A DNA stretch of 64,000 nucleotides from Thermosynechococcus sp. NK55a. GTDB taxonomy: Bacteria > Cyanobacteriota > Cyanobacteriia > Thermosynechococcales > Thermosynechococcaceae. The stretch's first letter is position 1; every line of letters starts with the position of its first letter. This document shows, in pieces, positions 63,334 through 64,000 of this stretch. The position numbers and the translations under genes are program-made. The notes below the pieces were generated by a model. That model was not told the origin of the DNA. It was given only the letters and a program-made list of their open reading frames with translations, and searched no databases. The stretch covers positions 496,001 to 560,000 of the forward strand of contig NC_023033.1 in assembly GCF_000505665.1 (NCBI RefSeq), in the 5' to 3' direction.

Positions 63334-63885
63334 ATGCCTCGACGTTCGCCATCTCCACCGCGTCCCCGTCCCCAAACTCGTCGTCCGCCAGAGCCAGAAT
63401 CCAAGTCAGCGGTGAACACCCGTACCTTGGCAATCTTAGGTGGCGTTTTCATTATTGGGGTTGGCGTTGGCGTCACCTTTAGCAAAACCACGACCCTTAA
63501 CCCCGATAATGTGGCCTCGACGCAGTTTATTGATCAAGCAGCACCCAATCCCGATATTTGCGTGCAATTTGGTGCGAGCGCGATCGCGGTGGATACGCGG
63601 ATTTTTGTGACCTTTAATCCCTTTTCAGTTTTTGTGTCCCAACCCTCTATGCAACCGGGCTGTGTTCTGCGGGCCAATAACGTTGCCCTCCTAGAACAGC
63701 GACAACTCATTACGGGTGAACAGTTGCGCAGTTGTCGCCAACGGCTGAATACCTTTGGCTATGTCGGCAACCTAGACGCCAAGCCTGAAATTAGCTGTGT
63801 CTATCAGAGCACAACGGATAAAAACCTCTTCCTCAAACTCTCAGGCTTGGGTAATGGTGCTGCGGGTGAAACCGGTAATTTCTAG
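63334..63885 (+). CDS. DUF3172-family membrane-anchored protein
   Basis: 183 aa from ATG 63334. A Pro/Arg/Ser-rich cytoplasmic start (MPRRSPSPPRPRPQTRRPPE), one TM helix (LAILGGVFIIGVGVGVTF), and an extracytoplasmic domain with NPDICVQFGASAIAVDTRIF and GCVLRANNVALLEQRQLI. This arrangement fits DUF3172 of cyanobacteria, function unknown. The longer GTG-initiated frame from 63313 is less likely. It lies 39 bases after rbp. Confidence 0.72.
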   Translation: MPRRSPSPPRPRPQTRRPPEPESKSAVNTRTLAILGGVFIIGVGVGVTFSKTTTLNPDNVASTQFIDQAAPNPDICVQFGASAIAVDTRIFVTFNPFSVFVSQPSMQPGCVLRANNVALLEQRQLITGEQLRSCRQRLNTFGYVGNLDAKPEISCVYQSTTDKNLFLKLSGLGNGAAGETGNF

Positions 63886-63894
63886 GACGCAACC

Positions 63895-64000
63895 ATGAAG
63901 GCGATGAAGTGGCCACGGCTACGCTGGCGTGCAAGTCAGGGTGTACAACGCTTGGGTACAGCCTTTCTCTTAGCGGGTCAAGTCACCTATCATTTGCTGC
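63895..64000 (+). CDS. Start of an MlaE-type ABC lipid permease (partial)
   Basis: ATG 63895, 9 bases after the preceding stop, open to the window end. The visible 35 residues read MKAMKWPRLRWRASQGVQRL, then GTAFLLAGQVTYHLL. A basic N-terminus followed by LG...LLAGQV..HLL matches the beginning of MlaE/TGD1-type permeases, which move phospholipids or glycerolipids between membranes together with an MCE protein and an ATPase. Only the first helix is visible. Confidence 0.5.
   Translation, partial: MKAMKWPRLRWRASQGVQRLGTAFLLAGQVTYHLL

Overview
The window is cyanobacterial chromosome, most likely from a thermophilic Thermosynechococcus-type unicell. Signs are the photosynthesis genes psbH, psbN, ycf4, petM, chlD, acsF, ndhC and ndhJ, the very frequent palindrome GCGATCGC (HIP1), and small photosynthetic subunits (PsbH, PetM) that look like those I recall from Thermosynechococcus. 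This is recognition from sequence features, not a database match. Coding density is high, short operons alternate strand, and I see no rRNA, CRISPR array or intact transposase. One tRNA (Pro, GGG) is present.

Layout. 1-10 kb: a flavodiiron-like gene start, a PBP4-type D,D-carboxypeptidase, a GNAT, sdhA with a two-gene RCK potassium channel, then a minus-strand run psbH-tatA-pth-(MacB-like permease)-(33-aa membrane ORF)-(sugar permease), with psbN and ycf4 next to it. 10-16 kb: clpB, a frameshifted MFS transporter, a creatininase-family hydrolase and an alpha/beta hydrolase. 16.1-18.6 kb: tRNA-Pro, a decayed UPF0182 fragment, and a two-gene unit made of a nuclease-domain/ParA fusion and a ParB-like protein with a helix-hairpin-helix tail. 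This unit is the most system-like novelty in the window. 18.6-33 kb: leuA, cbiX under a cobalamin riboswitch, an ATP-grasp ligase, egtC-egtB, type 2 IPP isomerase, a geranylgeranyl-reductase-family oxidase, a CDF transporter, ctpA and argB. 33-38 kb: a CRR7-like NDH factor, a broken CAP-domain gene, an unpaired groEL, chlD (frameshifted in a G7 tract) and petM. 38-45.5 kb: an AEC transporter, a Ni/Co uptake set (cbiM/nikM, nikL-like, lipoprotein), a thioredoxin-fold lumenal protein, a dienelactone hydrolase and acsF. 45.7-52 kb: a PfkB kinase, ndhC-ndhJ-dprA without ndhK, DUF3288, a J-domain protein, a WecG/TagA transferase and a DUF697-like membrane protein.

52.0-54.8 kb looks foreign. It carries a cyclopropane-fatty-acyl-phospholipid synthase and a PD-(D/E)XK (HsdR_N-like) protein. 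The nuclease-like gene is flanked by two 41-bp direct repeats (39/41 identical) that fold as hairpins. The stretch contains no HIP1 site, while the host sequence on both sides does.

54.8-64 kb returns to host genes: an alcohol dehydrogenase, Ycf49/DUF2499, a 39-aa Cys4 ORF overlapping a CPA1 antiporter, an SLH-domain protein, an ACT-domain malic enzyme, a secreted proline-rich protein of unknown function, an RRM protein, DUF3172 and the start of an MlaE-type permease.

Three genes are frameshifted (MFS, CAP and chlD). Two of them break in 7-base homopolymers that are exactly one base short. Because chlD is needed for chlorophyll synthesis, sequence error or slippage should be considered before true loss.
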